Positions 12,717-21,127 of a stretch of DNA of 64,000 nt are shown here, piece after piece (position 1 is the first letter of the stretch; each line of letters begins with the position of its first letter). Under the pieces are notes generated by a model. It was not told the origin of the DNA, ran no database searches, and saw nothing but the letters and a program-made list of their open reading frames with translations. This DNA comes from Candidatus Poribacteria bacterium. Lineage in GTDB: Bacteria > Poribacteria > WGA-4E > WGA-3G. Both the position numbers and the translations under genes were made by a program. The stretch covers positions 16,248 to 80,247 of the forward strand of contig JAJDWI010000004.1 of the NCBI GenBank assembly GCA_022825665.1. Reading direction: 5' to 3'.

Positions 12717-14372
12717 ATGAAAAATAAACTATGGATAGTTGTGATTCTGCTGAGTGTTTTATATATTTGTTCTGTAAAGATAATAGCAGAGGCACAAGAT
12801 GATACCTCAATTGAAATGCCAGAATTGGTGCCATTGACAGAAGCATCTAAGAACGCAAAACAGGTATACATGCAGCTAATGCAAGCTATATATTTAACAA
12901 ATAATAAAGACCTTGGAACGGCTAATAAAAACCTAAGTAAGGCAAGACATCTATATGATAAGTTAGTAAAACAGGTCCCAAATTCAGCATTTGTTTGGTA
13001 CAAACGAGGGCAACTTCGTAGACAAATGCAGGATATTAACGGTGCCGAAGCTGATATACGAAAGGCACTTGAACTTAACCCTTCCCATACCCCTGCCACT
13101 TGGCAACTTGCGGAAATTCTTAAAGACCGCGCATCCCATTCAGGTGGAAAATATATCAGAGAACTGTTTACGACTTTGAAAAAAGTTATTGAATTAGACC
13201 CAGACCATTTAAATGCACATTATAGGCTTGCAGATTTGGCATTCGGACTTGATGAATATTCAACCGCAGAAATATCTTACAAAGCATTAACTCGTATCCT
13301 ACCTTTTGAAGATCATTTTCATAGACGACTTGGTCATATTTACTATAATATGGGACGACTACAAGAAGCAGTAGATGCATATCAACGCGTGGTTAAAATA
13401 AAATCGGATGATGTAGAGGTACTAAGAATTCTGGGACGTCTCAACCTCAATTTAGATCAACCCCAAGAAGCAATTGACACATATCAACGTGTAGTTAAAA
13501 TAAAACCGGACGACATTGAAGCACTTAGGGCATTGGGACATCTATACCTTACTAATGATAAACTCACTGACGCACAACAATCTTATCAGCAGCTACTTGG
13601 CTTAGTACCGAACGACATTAGAGGGAACTTAGGTCTCGGATTGGTATATCAAGAACTTGCTCAACAAGCAGTTAGGACAAAAAATAGTACCCCGTCAAGT
13701 GAAACGGATGATTTAGCAACACTCATTCAACACGCAGAGACGTACCTTGAACGAGCGATTATGTTAGCAAAAGAGGTAATCAATAAATCAGAGAATGTAG
13801 CACAACGCACAAATTACCAAAAACTTGTTACCGATGCCCAGTTTGCACTTGCTAACATTTATATCATTTTTGAAAAACTTGAGAAAGCCAAAGAGACATT
13901 TGCAAAATTGCTTGTGGATGACCCAGACCATATTGACGCGATGTACGGTTATGCATCTGTTTATCAAACATTGGGTGAATTCGATCAGGCGGAAATATAT
14001 CTGCGGAAAACGCTTATGTTACATCCGACGCACGAATACGCACTCAATGCCCTCGGTTATCTCTATGCTGAACAAGGACGGCATCTTGATGAAGCCGAGG
14101 CGTTAATAAAGCGCGCCCTCAAACAATCACCAGATAACGGCGCATTTCTCGATAGTCTCGGTTGGGTTCTCTTTAAACAGGGACGTTTCGCGGAATCTGT
14201 CACTACTTTAGAAAGTGCTAATCAGCGTATGCCAGATAATGTTGAAATCCTGATGCATCTTGGAGATGCATATATTAAAAGTGGCGATTCAGAAAAAGCA
14301 CGTCGTGTTTGGGAACAAGCACAAACGATAGCACCTGATAATCAAGAAATACTGGAACGTCTCAAGCAATAG
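12717..14372 (+). CDS. Tetratricopeptide repeat protein with signal peptide
   Basis: Multiple TPR units (A..AYQRVVKIKPDDIEALRALGHLYL); ATG 12717 preceded by AAGGAG (ORF track start 12597 overlaps gyrA and is unlikely). Confidence 0.85.
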   Translation: MKNKLWIVVILLSVLYICSVKIIAEAQDDTSIEMPELVPLTEASKNAKQVYMQLMQAIYLTNNKDLGTANKNLSKARHLYDKLVKQVPNSAFVWYKRGQLRRQMQDINGAEADIRKALELNPSHTPATWQLAEILKDRASHSGGKYIRELFTTLKKVIELDPDHLNAHYRLADLAFGLDEYSTAEISYKALTRILPFEDHFHRRLGHIYYNMGRLQEAVDAYQRVVKIKSDDVEVLRILGRLNLNLDQPQEAIDTYQRVVKIKPDDIEALRALGHLYLTNDKLTDAQQSYQQLLGLVPNDIRGNLGLGLVYQELAQQAVRTKNSTPSSETDDLATLIQHAETYLERAIMLAKEVINKSENVAQRTNYQKLVTDAQFALANIYIIFEKLEKAKETFAKLLVDDPDHIDAMYGYASVYQTLGEFDQAEIYLRKTLMLHPTHEYALNALGYLYAEQGRHLDEAEALIKRALKQSPDNGAFLDSLGWVLFKQGRFAESVTTLESANQRMPDNVEILMHLGDAYIKSGDSEKARRVWEQAQTIAPDNQEILERLKQ

Positions 14373-14392
14373 TCGGTGCGGTAACGATAAAA

Positions 14393-16099
14393 ATGCGATT
14401 TACCATTTTCACGTTTTTCTTTCTTACGCTTTTCCTCTTTACACAGCACGGTGAAGCGTTCCGTTGTGGTACACCGCACCTGAAAATGGAATTGGGACAC
14501 CAACCTACATCGGAAGTACCAACCGCACCTGCACCTCCGGCAGCTCCAGCACTACAAATCGGTTTCCAACGCCCCTTCTTTGCTATAGATTTTGCAAGAA
14601 AACAGCAGTATACAATCAACGCAGCCTTGCGAGCAAGCGGTCCCCACTGCTATATCTTCGTTGAGGATTCAGAATGGAGAGAAACTGTCACACCGCTCAC
14701 TGTACAAAACATTCAAAGAGCGTTTGATAATGCTACACCGGCAGACCCACGGCGCGGTATATATGACATCTTAACGGATGACTTTGACACACCACCAGAT
14801 ATTGATGGAAACCAAAAAGTAATTTTGCTTTTCCTCGGTATCCGTGATATAGGTAACCGCACCGTAACCGCAGGCTATTTCATGCCGATTGATCAACAAA
14901 GGGGTGTCCTTCACCATCCAACTCTTGGACCAATACGGAGCAACGAAGCCGATATTTTATATTTAAATTCAAAAATTCGCTATACGAATTCTGCTGAAAT
15001 TGAGGCTGTTATTGCTCATGAACTTCAACATCTCATTCATTGGAAGCATTCTCCAAACGAAGAAATATGGATAGATGAAGGATGTGCTGGTTACGCAACC
15101 TTTCTATGTGGTTATAACCTTTATCAACATATTCAAGCTTTTCAAAAAACACCAAATATTTCACTAACTGATTGGGCACAGATGAACCAGACACACCTAC
15201 TGGCACACTATGGGGCTGCTTTCTTTTTTATGCAGTATTTACATGATCATTACGGTGGTACGGCAACTGTTGCTGCGATTGTAAAAAATCGGTTAGATGG
15301 AATTAACGGGATTACACATGCGTTGGCTGCACGCGGGATGCCGAACAAATTCTCTAACATATTTTCAGACTGGAAAGTAGCGAATTATCTTAGCACGTGG
15401 CACCCAATTGGAAATGTTAATACACCTTATCGGTATAATACATCTATTCCAGTGATAAAACCGTTATTTATCCATGACACATATCCTGCAACAGGAAGAA
15501 ATAGACCGCTTGCTAATTTCGCTTCACATGCAATTGAATATAAGGTTGCCAATGCAGAACAGGCAGGTCTTACCCTTAGTTTTACGACACAACGGAACAC
15601 AAATGTGGACATTAAGGTAGCATATCTATATAATACAGGTGAGGTACTCGTAGAATCATTACCGCTGAAAACCACTGACGGAACCGCCACATTAGATATT
15701 CCTACATTTGGAACTAACGTCCAACGTTTAATGTTTATACCAAGCTTACAAATTGAAAATCAGAGTTTTTCTCAGCAATCTATAAACTATAACTATGATG
15801 CGGTTGAAGGAATCCTCGGGACATATACAACACACGTCCTTCCCAATCCGGTTCATCCGAATTACTGGGAAATTATCGCTATACCAAGCGAGGCAACAGT
15901 TGCACATGCACTAACAGTAACCTTGACTTACCAGAATCGCACACTTCATGATGCAAAACCGATGGTCTATATTCAAAACAATAACCAAGTAGCCTATCGT
16001 TATGCGTTTCATATCAAACCTGATATTGCACCAACAAAAGTAGCATGGAGCATTACGCGAGGGGATACTATTGTTGATGAAGGAGTTCTTGAAGATTAA
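14393..16099 (+). CDS. Secreted zinc metalloprotease-like protein
   Basis: Signal peptide; AVIAHELQHLIHWKHSPNEEIWIDEGCAGYA = HExxH plus downstream E (gluzincin-like). Confidence 0.75.
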   Translation: MRFTIFTFFFLTLFLFTQHGEAFRCGTPHLKMELGHQPTSEVPTAPAPPAAPALQIGFQRPFFAIDFARKQQYTINAALRASGPHCYIFVEDSEWRETVTPLTVQNIQRAFDNATPADPRRGIYDILTDDFDTPPDIDGNQKVILLFLGIRDIGNRTVTAGYFMPIDQQRGVLHHPTLGPIRSNEADILYLNSKIRYTNSAEIEAVIAHELQHLIHWKHSPNEEIWIDEGCAGYATFLCGYNLYQHIQAFQKTPNISLTDWAQMNQTHLLAHYGAAFFFMQYLHDHYGGTATVAAIVKNRLDGINGITHALAARGMPNKFSNIFSDWKVANYLSTWHPIGNVNTPYRYNTSIPVIKPLFIHDTYPATGRNRPLANFASHAIEYKVANAEQAGLTLSFTTQRNTNVDIKVAYLYNTGEVLVESLPLKTTDGTATLDIPTFGTNVQRLMFIPSLQIENQSFSQQSINYNYDAVEGILGTYTTHVLPNPVHPNYWEIIAIPSEATVAHALTVTLTYQNRTLHDAKPMVYIQNNNQVAYRYAFHIKPDIAPTKVAWSITRGDTIVDEGVLED

Positions 16100-16193
16100 T
16101 TTCGCTGCAGGAAGCAGGAATATGAAATAAGATATTGATGTAATTAACTTTTCGTCCTACTGATAGACGATGATTATAAACAAGGAGGTATAC

Positions 16194-17174
16194 ATGGCAA
16201 ATACACTATATGCAGGGACAATTGGACAAAGTATTTGGCGGAGCACCGATGTGGGCAAGACTTGGAATCGCGTAAGTAACGGTATTTTTCCAGAGGCGGA
16301 TATTCGCGCAATCGTCGTTCATCCGACAGATTCTAATATATTATATGCTGGCACTGAAAAAGGTGTTGTCAAAACTACTGATGGTGGCGATAATTGGACG
16401 CATCTGCCGAGTGAAATGGACAATCGTGAAGTTTGGTCTCTTGCTATTCATCCAACTTCACCAGATACGCTCTTTGCAGGCACTTGTCCATCTGCCTTTT
16501 TCAAAACAACAGATAGCGGTGAGACGTGGACACAACTTGACGCTGAACTTGCCCAAGAGTGTGAGGGGATTCCCATCATTCCGCGCGTGACGACTATCAT
16601 TATTGATCCAGAAGACCATGATACTATCTATGCAGGAATTGAAATTGACGGTATGCGTCTTAGTAGCGATGGTGGAGAAACATGGGAAAACCGAAGTGAA
16701 GGGTTGAGCAGTCAAGATATACATGGATTGACGGTGGTCCCCGGAGAACAGAAAACGCTTGTTGCTGCCACAAATAACGATGTATGTATCACCACAGATA
16801 TGCACAATTGGACACCGTTGAAGGTTCGCGAACATTTCCCGTGGCCCTATTGCCGTGCAGCGTTCTATCTGAACGGAGATAACGCAAAAGTATTTATCGG
16901 AGCAGGCAACGGTCCTCCCGGAGACCAAGGGGGTATTTTCTATATGAGAGATGCAGATGCAGCGTCAGATGCACAGGCAATTCGTTGGGATCGTTCAGAT
17001 ATAGGTATGACTTCAAATAGCACTATTTGGTGTTTCGGACACAATCCAAGTGTAGATGGATTGCTGATAGCCTGTAGTGTGAGTGGACAGCTTTTCTTAA
17101 GTGAAGATAATGGGGGACGCTGGGAAAAGTTGTCGCACGAATTCGGGGAGGTACGTGCCTTAGCGATTGCCTAA
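16194..17174 (+). CDS. BNR/sialidase-like beta-propeller protein
   Basis: Repeated S.D.G.TW/S.DGG.TWE motifs; ATG 16194 after AAGGAGG. Confidence 0.8.
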   Translation: MANTLYAGTIGQSIWRSTDVGKTWNRVSNGIFPEADIRAIVVHPTDSNILYAGTEKGVVKTTDGGDNWTHLPSEMDNREVWSLAIHPTSPDTLFAGTCPSAFFKTTDSGETWTQLDAELAQECEGIPIIPRVTTIIIDPEDHDTIYAGIEIDGMRLSSDGGETWENRSEGLSSQDIHGLTVVPGEQKTLVAATNNDVCITTDMHNWTPLKVREHFPWPYCRAAFYLNGDNAKVFIGAGNGPPGDQGGIFYMRDADAASDAQAIRWDRSDIGMTSNSTIWCFGHNPSVDGLLIACSVSGQLFLSEDNGGRWEKLSHEFGEVRALAIA

Positions 17175-17201
17175 CAGCCAATAGTAAAGTAATATAAGGT
17201 G

Positions 17202-17250
17202 AAAAGTCCCTATGTGGTTGTTCTTATAGATACTGCATTAGGGACTTTTT
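17202..17250 (+). terminator. Rho-independent terminator-like hairpin
   Basis: AAAAGTCCCTATG ... CATTAGGGACTTTTT. Confidence 0.6.
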
Positions 17251-17356
17251 CTAAATTATGCATCGCGAGTTCCCAAACGCATCTATACTTAACGTGAGTT
17301 CGGAATAAGTAATACCATTTCTAAATAATTACTTCTCATTAACAAAAAACACATTC

Positions 17357-17376
17357 GTAGTCGCGCAATTCATTGC
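17357..17376. repeat. Dispersed 20-bp repeat GTAGTCGCGCAATTCATTGC
   Basis: Identical 20-mer at 27624-27643, both intergenic. Confidence 0.7.
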
Positions 17377-17703
17377 ACCATGTGGTTTTATTTATTAGAA
17401 TTAGTATAACTTACGGAATCGGCTGAATCCACATCCTAAATTCCATTGTCATTGTTTTATGTAGAAGCATCCGAATTTTCAGAGTCATTCCTGACTAAAT
17501 AAGTCATAATAGCCCTATAAAACCATACTGCATATAGGTTCGTGGCACACGCTAAAATTGTGAAAATTTCCCTCTGACTCTGAAAACTCTGAATCTTTAG
17601 AACGTAAGTAATGTAAATATCATCATATCAAAGGGTTTCCTACTGACACACAATACTATCATTAGTGTTACAAAAAAAAGATAAAAATGATAAAAATTGT
17701 CAC

Positions 17704-17733
17704 TTGACTTTTTTGCACAATTTATGCTAAACT
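17704..17733 (+). promoter_or_regulatory. Putative sigma70 promoter with extended -10
   Basis: TTGACT-N18-TAAACT preceded by TGC. Confidence 0.45.
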
Positions 17734-17741
17734 TTTTGAAA

Positions 17742-17895
17742 CAGACGGGTTGTGTGCTTAACTCAATGATTTATTGATTAGAATATCAGATACTCTTCTT
17801 AAAGATGGAATAGTGAAGCACAAAAGTGCAAGGGTATACGAAAAGAGTTCAAATTATTGCCCTTTACATAAAATGCACAACACACAAACGTTCTG
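17742..17895 (+). ncRNA. Candidate structured RNA (low confidence)
   Basis: Closing helix CAGAC..GTTGTGTG (17742-17756) / CACACAAACGTTCTG (17881-17895), inner helix ACTCTTCTT/AAAAGAGT, hairpins TCAAT/ATTGA and GCAC/GTGC, just downstream of a promoter-like sequence. Confidence 0.3.
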
Positions 17896-17994
17896 AGACC
17901 AACTCACCTGTAAACCTTGACTGGCACAAATTGTAAGATAGGTTTGAAGGGCATTAATTAACAATCCCAGCATTTATGCTTGGGTCAGAAAACC

Positions 17995-18023
17995 TTGACT
18001 TTTATAAGTTTTTATGATAGAAT
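17995..18023 (+). promoter_or_regulatory. sigma70-type promoter for structured RNA copy 1
   Basis: TTGACT (17995-18000)-N17-TAGAAT (18018-18023), 5 nt before P1 of the RNA. Confidence 0.75.
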
Positions 18024-18028
18024 ATATA

Positions 18029-18111
18029 CCAGCATCTTTGGATAGGATTTCTACCTCAACACTCACCTGTGTTGAGTCCTATCCCCAATCGTAGAAAATT
18101 GGTGGTGCTGG
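18029..18111 (+). ncRNA. Structured RNA, copy 1 (three-way junction with bulge-loop pseudoknot)
   Basis: P1 CCAGCATC/GGTGCTGG; P2a GGATAGGA/TCCTATCC; bulge TTTCTAC; P2b CTCAACAC/GTGTTGAG; P3 CCAAT/ATTGG with loop C-GTAGAAA; pseudoknot TTTCTAC x GTAGAAA. Supported by covariation with the copy at 54385-54463. Confidence 0.88.
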
Positions 18112-18290
18112 TGCGAAATCACTCAAAACATTAGAATGTCGTCGTGGATAATTTTATATACGTTGTTAGGACAACGCCCCTACTACATTCGCTAATTAAT
18201 TACCGTAGGATATACGGAAAGTTACGCCTGTGGAGTCCGAATAAGACCTCTTATGGAGGCACGAGAGACGGAAGCAGGAATCACACAGGA

Positions 18291-18320
18291 GAGTTGTGTG
18301 CTAAAAGAAGCACACGGCTC
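18291..18320 (+). other. 12-bp hairpin in the leader downstream of RNA copy 1
   Basis: GAGTTGTGTGCT-AAAAGA-AGCACACGGCTC, all 12 positions pair allowing two G-U. Confidence 0.5.
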
Positions 18321-18370
18321 TATGCTGTCGTGAGTATCACAAAGTTTTTACAAGGAGGCATATCACTATT

Positions 18371-19138
18371 ATGCGTTTTTACAGTTTTCTTTTAATTTTT
18401 ATTCTCCTCATCTCATTTGCTGGATGTTTTGGAGATGGAGAGATTAAGATTGACACTCCTCCATCTTTTAACGAAGCAAAACGAATTGTAGTAACCAATT
18501 TTCTTGCTGAAGGGGAAAATGCACAAGCACTTGGTAAAAGAGTTAGCGTTAATTTAGCAACCCGCCTAAAACTAATCTTGAAAGATAATGAATGGATTTC
18601 TGACCAAGCGCAAAAAGTGCAACCGGTAACTGAAAAAATTAATGAATTAGGATTAACTCTAAATGATATCTATACAGATCCAACATTAGCAGCAAAAGTT
18701 GGAGAAGCCCTTAATGCTAATATTATTATCACTGGCATGGTAGAAAATCCTAAATTAGATCGTAATGATTACAATGAACACCTCATGAAACAAGGCAGAC
18801 AAACTGGAATATCAGGCACGTCTACCTTTATCCGTACGCGCCAATCGGCAGTAGGTAAAGTACGTATTAAGGCTATAGATGTCGCTACAGGTGAAATCCT
18901 CTATAATAATAAGATTACCTCGTATCTTAAGTACTGGTATGCTTACCAAACACAGCAGAGCGGACAAATCATTTTCAAAGAGAATATTGAGATGCTCGCG
19001 GATTTAGGAAACCATTTGCCAGTTCGAATTACATATATGCTTTACCCAACTGGACTCAAAAAAGAACCTGAAGAAAAGGTATTGCTAAAACCAGAGATTA
19101 AGCTTATAGGAACTGGTGGAGAAGTTAAGTTCAACTAA
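18371..19138 (+). CDS. Putative lipoprotein (CsgG/LPP20-like, penicillin-binding-protein-activator-like fold)
   Basis: MRFYSFLLIFILLISFAGCFGDG lipobox; RIVVTNFLAEGENAQALGKRVSVNLATRL...ANIIITGMV...ATGEILYNNKI. Confidence 0.6.
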   Translation: MRFYSFLLIFILLISFAGCFGDGEIKIDTPPSFNEAKRIVVTNFLAEGENAQALGKRVSVNLATRLKLILKDNEWISDQAQKVQPVTEKINELGLTLNDIYTDPTLAAKVGEALNANIIITGMVENPKLDRNDYNEHLMKQGRQTGISGTSTFIRTRQSAVGKVRIKAIDVATGEILYNNKITSYLKYWYAYQTQQSGQIIFKENIEMLADLGNHLPVRITYMLYPTGLKKEPEEKVLLKPEIKLIGTGGEVKFN

Positions 19139-19295
19139 AATTGACGAAACATTATTGCAATGTCGTTGGGTGGGTGGAAGTATAAACTTCTACTCACCTT
19201 GTTTTTTTTCTAAATTCTGATGATAATGTCTGATGTCGGTAGGTGTGGTTTTAAACGCTGTCTACTGAATTTATAAATGGTTTTGGAATCAATAG

Positions 19296-19766
19296 TTAGG
19301 ATGATGTTGGATTAGTATCTTGAAAAAAATTATTTATCTGCTGTGTATAGACTTTGCCGTGTTGTAGTAGTTGTGAAGATACATCATAAAGTTCGTTGGC
19401 TGGAAGCCCTTCATAAGGGTTAGCAATTTTCTGATAGCAGTCCAAGGCATGTTCAAAAAAATCTAACGTTTCCTGATCAATAGCACCACTCTCTTGAACA
19501 GCACGGAATCCTTGAAATTTTTGGTACGGAGGTGTTTTCCCACTAAATTCTATGATGGCATTGTTAATGTCTACGGCGCGTTGAACAATCATCAGAAAAC
19601 AACTTTTGATGTAAGAATGTGTTAACCTATCAGCATTAATATATTCATCCTTGTTGGCAGGAAGACCATTCTGTAGTTGACCAAAACATTCATCTATATA
19701 CACCAATTTTGATTTCACAGGATTGAACTGACGCTGTAATGAGGTTTCTTGAGTTGCTTTTGACAT
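19296..19766 (-). CDS. HepT/DUF86-like HEPN protein with degenerate catalytic motif
   Basis: QRAVDINNAIIEFSGKTPPYQKFQGFRAVQESGAIDQETLDFFEHALDCYQKIANPYEGL resembles DUF86; the usual RNxxxHxY position reads YQKIANPY. Confidence 0.65.
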   Translation of the reverse strand: MSKATQETSLQRQFNPVKSKLVYIDECFGQLQNGLPANKDEYINADRLTHSYIKSCFLMIVQRAVDINNAIIEFSGKTPPYQKFQGFRAVQESGAIDQETLDFFEHALDCYQKIANPYEGLPANELYDVSSQLLQHGKVYTQQINNFFQDTNPTSS

Positions 19767-19900
19767 TGTGTGTACTCCTAAGAAGTTAATAGATATTGTC
19801 AGAATATAGTTTTTTAGACGTGTTTAAATCCTAAAAGTTGTAGCACCACCAAAATTTCTAATAATTGATTGCTATGCGTTCACACATTCACACCAACCTA

Positions 19901-19916
19901 CTGCGAATATTCGCAG
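19901..19916. promoter_or_regulatory. Perfect 16-bp palindrome (candidate operator)
   Basis: CTGCGAATATTCGCAG in the divergent intergenic region between the HepT-like gene (-) and the quinone oxidoreductase gene (+). Confidence 0.5.
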
Positions 19917-19999
19917 GATATTAGATTTCAGCATAAAGTAAATTGGCAGAACGGTATCTTATATGATAAAATTCTGATTGTTTAAAAGGGTGGATAATA

Positions 20000-20977
20000 A
20001 TGAAAGCAGTTACAAGAACTGGTGATGGTGGACCAGAAGTTCTACAATTAGGTGAGGTCCCTCCACCGCAACCAACCGAAACTCAGTTATTAGTCAATGT
20101 TCGGGCAACTTCACTAAATCGAGCAGACCTAATTCAGCGGCGCGGAGGATATCCACCACCGCAAGGTGAGTCTGAAATACTCGGTTTAGAAATTGCCGGA
20201 ACGGTATTAGGAATGGGAACAGAAGTCAACGGATTTAATGAAGGTGATAGAGTCTTTGGACTCGTCGGAGGTGGTGGGTATGCTGAACAAGCTGTTATTG
20301 ATTATCGGATGGCGATGTTAATACCGAGTGACTGGAGTTTTGAACAAGCTGCGGCTGTTCCAGAGGTGTTTTTCACCGCAAATGAGAACATATTCACTTT
20401 AGGGAGGTTGTCCGCCGGTGAAACAATTCTAATTCATGCAGGCGGTAGCGGTGTTGGCACAGCAGGAATCCAGATAGCGAATCATGCTGGCGCGCGTGTG
20501 TTTGTTACTGCGGGGACTGATGACAAAATTGCGAACTGCAAATCGCTTGGAGCTACAGAAGGTATTAATTATAAGCACTCTGATTTTGTCGCTGAAATTG
20601 AGCGTTTAACGGACGGTGAAGGTGTTGATGTCATATTAGACTTTATCGGCGCGCCTTATCTACAACGAAACTTGCAGATACTAAAAATAAAAGGACGTTT
20701 ATTGCAAGTAGGGTTGATGGGCGGTTCGGTTACAGAAATGGACTTAGGAATTGTGATGCGAAAGCGTCTACAGGTTATCGGATCCGTAATGCGACCACAA
20801 TCGCTTGAAGAAAAAATTGCTATCACGCAACGATTTGTGGAACGGTGGTTACCAGAATTAAAGGAAGGTAAACTCCGACCTGTACTTGATTCTGTCTATC
20901 CATTAACAGAGGCACGCGAAGCACATGAATATATGGAAGCAAATCGTAATTTTGGTAAGATTATTTTGAAAATATAG
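20000..20977 (+). CDS. NAD(P)H-quinone oxidoreductase (zinc-type ADH/PIG3-like family)
   Basis: LGLEIAGTVLGMGTEV, ILIHAGGSGVGTAGIQIA, LGATEGINY...GEGVDVILDFIG. Confidence 0.9.
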   Translation: MKAVTRTGDGGPEVLQLGEVPPPQPTETQLLVNVRATSLNRADLIQRRGGYPPPQGESEILGLEIAGTVLGMGTEVNGFNEGDRVFGLVGGGGYAEQAVIDYRMAMLIPSDWSFEQAAAVPEVFFTANENIFTLGRLSAGETILIHAGGSGVGTAGIQIANHAGARVFVTAGTDDKIANCKSLGATEGINYKHSDFVAEIERLTDGEGVDVILDFIGAPYLQRNLQILKIKGRLLQVGLMGGSVTEMDLGIVMRKRLQVIGSVMRPQSLEEKIAITQRFVERWLPELKEGKLRPVLDSVYPLTEAREAHEYMEANRNFGKIILKI

Positions 20978-21127
20978 TTGCAAATTGTAAATGAAAGTAT
21001 CTTATGTATAATATACGTTGACATTTATTGAAGAAAAACGAATCAGTTTGCAACTAAAAATAAGATCTGTCCTTTCTTAACATTGTATCATTAAAAAATA
21101 CGTTACAGATTATTTTAGGTTTTAATA

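Noticed and set aside
18029-18111. Rho-independent terminator or IS200-type terminal hairpin
   Set aside because: No U-tract follows either copy, the pseudoknot and three-way junction are conserved with covariation, and a promoter precedes both copies.
18112-18350. Group II intron (GTGCG start, 12-bp hairpin like domain V)
   Set aside because: Total length is too short, the hairpin lacks the domain V bulge and catalytic triad context, and there is no RT ORF.
18144-18395. Plus-strand ORF MDNFIYVVRTTPLLHSLINYRRIYGKLRLWSPNK...
   Set aside because: Overlaps the lipoprotein start, unusual composition; kept only as a possible TnpB-tail remnant, not called as CDS.
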